Positions 47,404-49,484 of a DNA stretch of 49,484 bases are shown one piece after another. Numbering within the stretch: the stretch's first letter is position 1; each line of letters begins with the position of its first letter. Location of the stretch: the NCBI GenBank assembly GCA_947303855.1, contig CAMYZO010000012.1, forward strand, positions 1-49,484, in the 5' to 3' direction. This stretch comes from an uncultured Prevotellaceae bacterium (lineage in GTDB: Bacteria > Bacteroidota > Bacteroidia > Bacteroidales > Bacteroidaceae). A program made the translations under genes and the position numbers. Below the pieces are notes generated by a model that saw only the letters and a program-made list of their open reading frames with translations, was not told the origin of the DNA and searched no databases.

Positions 47404-49484
47404 ATGAAAAGATTCCTGTCATCCTTATTGGCCCCATTAGCCCTATTAGCCCCATCCACCGCCCACGCCGACGAAGGCATGTGGACGCTCTACAACCTGC
47501 CCAACGCCGTCTACGAGCAGATGCGCCTGGAGGGCTACCAGCTGCCCTACGACAAGCTCTATCAGGCCGACGATGCCATCATGAAGTCGGTGGTCAACTT
47601 CTCGGGCTACTGCTCGGGTGTGGTTGTCTCGCCCGACGGTCTGGTGTTCACCAACCACCACTGCGGCTTCGAGGCTATCCGCTCGCACTCTACCGTGGAG
47701 CACGACTATATGCTCAACGGCTTCTACGCCAAGTCGTTCGACGAGGAGCTGCCCAACGAAAATATGTTCGTGTCGTTCATGGTGGAACAGAAGGATGTCA
47801 CCGAGCAGGTGCTGACGCCGCAGTTTGAGGCGATGACCCCCGAACAGCAGACGGTTTTCATCGATTCCATCGAGAACAGCATGTCGAAGCAGGTCAAGGA
47901 GCAGGACTCTACCCTGCGCTTAGAGCTGAAGCCCTTCTACGAGGGTAACCGCTACTTCGCCACCACCTACCGCGACTTCCGCGACCTGCGCCTGGTCTTC
48001 ACCATTCCTAAGTCGATGGGAAAGTTCGGCGGCGAGACCGACAACTGGATGTGGCCCCGCCAGACCTGTGACTTCAGCGTCTTCCGCATCTACTGCGACC
48101 CCAAGACGGGCGGTCCTGCCGACTACTCCAAGGATAACGTGCCCTACCATCCCCAGCACTGGGCCCGTGTGTCGGACGAGGGTTATCGCGAGGGCGACTT
48201 CTCGATGACCATGGGCTACCCCGGCTCTACCTCGCGCTACCTGTCAAGCTATGGCATTCAGGAGCGTTATGCCCAGAATGCTGTCCGTGCCCAGGTGCGT
48301 GGCGTCAAGCAGGAGGTCATGAAGCGCCACATGGACGGCTCTGAGGCCGTGCGCATCAAGTACGACTCGAAGTATGCCCAGTCGAGCAACTACTGGAAGA
48401 ACTCCATCGGCATGAACAAGTGTATCGACAGCATCGGACTGATAGGTCAGAAACAGCAGTTCGAGTCGCTGCTGCGCCAGTGGCAGGACAGCACGGGCCT
48501 GTTCAAGAGCGAGCTCGACTTCCCGCTCCTGCAGCGTCTCTACACCAAGCGCATGGACATTGCCAAGGTGCTCATGTATTTCAGCGAGACCTTCCGCCGT
48601 ACCGACGAGCTGTCCACCCGTGCCATGTTCGTGCATAACGGTGCCAGTCCGAAAGGCCACGGCAAGCGTCAGCATATCAGCATCAAGGACAATGCCGACA
48701 AGTGGGACTACGACACCGACCGTGAGATTCTGGGTGTGCTCCTCAAGAACTACCGCGAGAAGGTCAGCGACCGGCAGTATCTGCCGGAATTCTACGGAAT
48801 CATCGACAAAAAGTACGGTGGCGACTGCCAGGCCTATGCCAACGCCCTGTATGCCAAGTCGAAGCTGATGAAGAAGAAAAAGCGCCTGTACCCGAACAAG
48901 AAATCGTTCCTGAAGGACATCGGCGTGCAGTACGGTCTCGACCTCACCACCGTCATGGCCGATCTGCGCAAGAGCTATACGCTCTATAACGACAGCATTG
49001 CCGGTCAGGAGCGCCTGCTCTGTGCCGCCAAGCTGCGCATGGAGGAGGACCTGCCCCATTACAGCGATGCCAACTTCACCATGCGCCTCAGCTACGGTCA
49101 GGTGAAGGAATACAAGATTGGTAAGTGGAACTCCGGCTACCAGACCACCGCTCCGAGTCTGGTCGAGAAGATGAAAAAGGGCGATTCCATCGCAGATTAT
49201 AAGGTGGAGCCTGAGATGGTTACGCTGCTCCGGGAGGCCGGCAACATGCCCCTCTGCTTCCTCACTACCAACGACATTACCGGCGGTAACAGCGGTTCGC
49301 CGATGTTCGACGGACAGAACCGCCTCATCGGTCTGGCCTTCGACGGCAACTGGGACTCGCTCTCCAGCGACATCTTCTTCGACTCACAGCTGGCACGCTG
49401 CATAGGCGTAGACATCCGCTACGTCCTCTTCATGATGGACAAGTGGGGACATGCCGACCGTCTGCTGCAGGAGATGAAAGCGCA
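47404..49484 (+). CDS. S46 dipeptidyl-peptidase, DPP7-like (C-terminus cut by window end)
   Basis: Serine exopeptidase of the periplasm that removes dipeptides from N-termini, feeding peptide-using Bacteroidales. At least 693 residues are visible. A signal peptide (MKRFLSSLLAPLALLAPSTA) ends near AHA-DEG. The catalytic triad is visible as His in TNHHCG near 82, Asp in GGETDNWMW near 219, and Ser in TGGNSGSP near 640. The specificity residue in IGLAFDGNWD is Gly, as in DPP7; DPP11 has Arg there. The segment after the catalytic Asp reads PRQTCDF where the family usually has PRHTGDF. The start is ATG 47404, 5 bp after the flippase stop. Confidence 0.95.
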   Translation, partial: MKRFLSSLLAPLALLAPSTAHADEGMWTLYNLPNAVYEQMRLEGYQLPYDKLYQADDAIMKSVVNFSGYCSGVVVSPDGLVFTNHHCGFEAIRSHSTVEHDYMLNGFYAKSFDEELPNENMFVSFMVEQKDVTEQVLTPQFEAMTPEQQTVFIDSIENSMSKQVKEQDSTLRLELKPFYEGNRYFATTYRDFRDLRLVFTIPKSMGKFGGETDNWMWPRQTCDFSVFRIYCDPKTGGPADYSKDNVPYHPQHWARVSDEGYREGDFSMTMGYPGSTSRYLSSYGIQERYAQNAVRAQVRGVKQEVMKRHMDGSEAVRIKYDSKYAQSSNYWKNSIGMNKCIDSIGLIGQKQQFESLLRQWQDSTGLFKSELDFPLLQRLYTKRMDIAKVLMYFSETFRRTDELSTRAMFVHNGASPKGHGKRQHISIKDNADKWDYDTDREILGVLLKNYREKVSDRQYLPEFYGIIDKKYGGDCQAYANALYAKSKLMKKKKRLYPNKKSFLKDIGVQYGLDLTTVMADLRKSYTLYNDSIAGQERLLCAAKLRMEEDLPHYSDANFTMRLSYGQVKEYKIGKWNSGYQTTAPSLVEKMKKGDSIADYKVEPEMVTLLREAGNMPLCFLTTNDITGGNSGSPMFDGQNRLIGLAFDGNWDSLSSDIFFDSQLARCIGVDIRYVLFMMDKWGHADRLLQEMKA

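Noticed and set aside
1..49484. tRNA, rRNA or transposase genes
   Set aside because: No tRNA-like cloverleaf, rRNA segment or DDE/serine recombinase motif was seen by eye; a tRNAscan or profile search could still find a weak one.

Overview
The window comes from a Bacteroidota chromosome, most likely a Prevotella-like member of the Bacteroidales. The evidence is the promoter type (TAnnTTTG -7 boxes, some with a TTTG -33 box 19-20 bp upstream), the lack of Shine-Dalgarno sites, lipoproteins with acidic residues straight after the lipobox Cys, LruC-type and MACPF lipoproteins, an S46 dipeptidyl-peptidase, and InlB-type repeats. Assignment below family level is not possible from this sequence alone.

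Layout. 0-4.5 kb is housekeeping: the end of rpsT, gyrB, then leftward genes prfB, a small four-helix-bundle remnant inside a terminal-inverted-repeat element, a 51-residue membrane protein and a CYTH phosphohydrolase. 4.5-27 kb is one long leftward series of surface-type lipoproteins. It holds five members of an unnamed large family (called here the FEPTIG family, after a shared TFEPTIG motif), three MACPF pore-former-like proteins, a BMP-like binding protein, a fusion of a periplasmic-binding domain to a legumain-like clan CD protease, and a membrane protein. Two homologous promoters, at 27030 and 19630, appear to drive the series; each carries the same phased A-tract block at exactly the same distance from its -7 box. 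27.3-32.5 kb, also leftward, holds two related membrane-anchored AraC-type regulators around a HAD-phosphatase lipoprotein and a cupin lipoprotein, behind an LruC lipoprotein. 32.6-44.6 kb, rightward, holds four lipoproteins of two related types in the order A-B-B-A, with an InlB-repeat surface protein between the first A and first B. 44.6 kb to the end holds a SpmAB-like membrane protein, a Wzx-type flippase and a DPP7-like S46 peptidase cut by the window edge.

Working together. The 5-27 kb cluster has the look of a cell-surface toxin or interaction island: MACPF proteins resemble the Bacteroidales secreted antimicrobial proteins (BSAPs), and large paralogous surface lipoproteins lie next to them. 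The idea that the paralogs act as targets, immunity proteins or assembly partners is inference only. The second lipoprotein block at 32-44 kb shares a DxDxND motif and looks like a family of abundant, calcium-binding surface proteins.

A striking second layer is non-coding. Spacers between many genes, and one place inside a gene, are made of degenerate 7-bp tandem repeats that begin at or inside the stop codon of the upstream gene. Several different heptamer consensus sequences are used. All product names come from reading motifs by eye; no database search was run.
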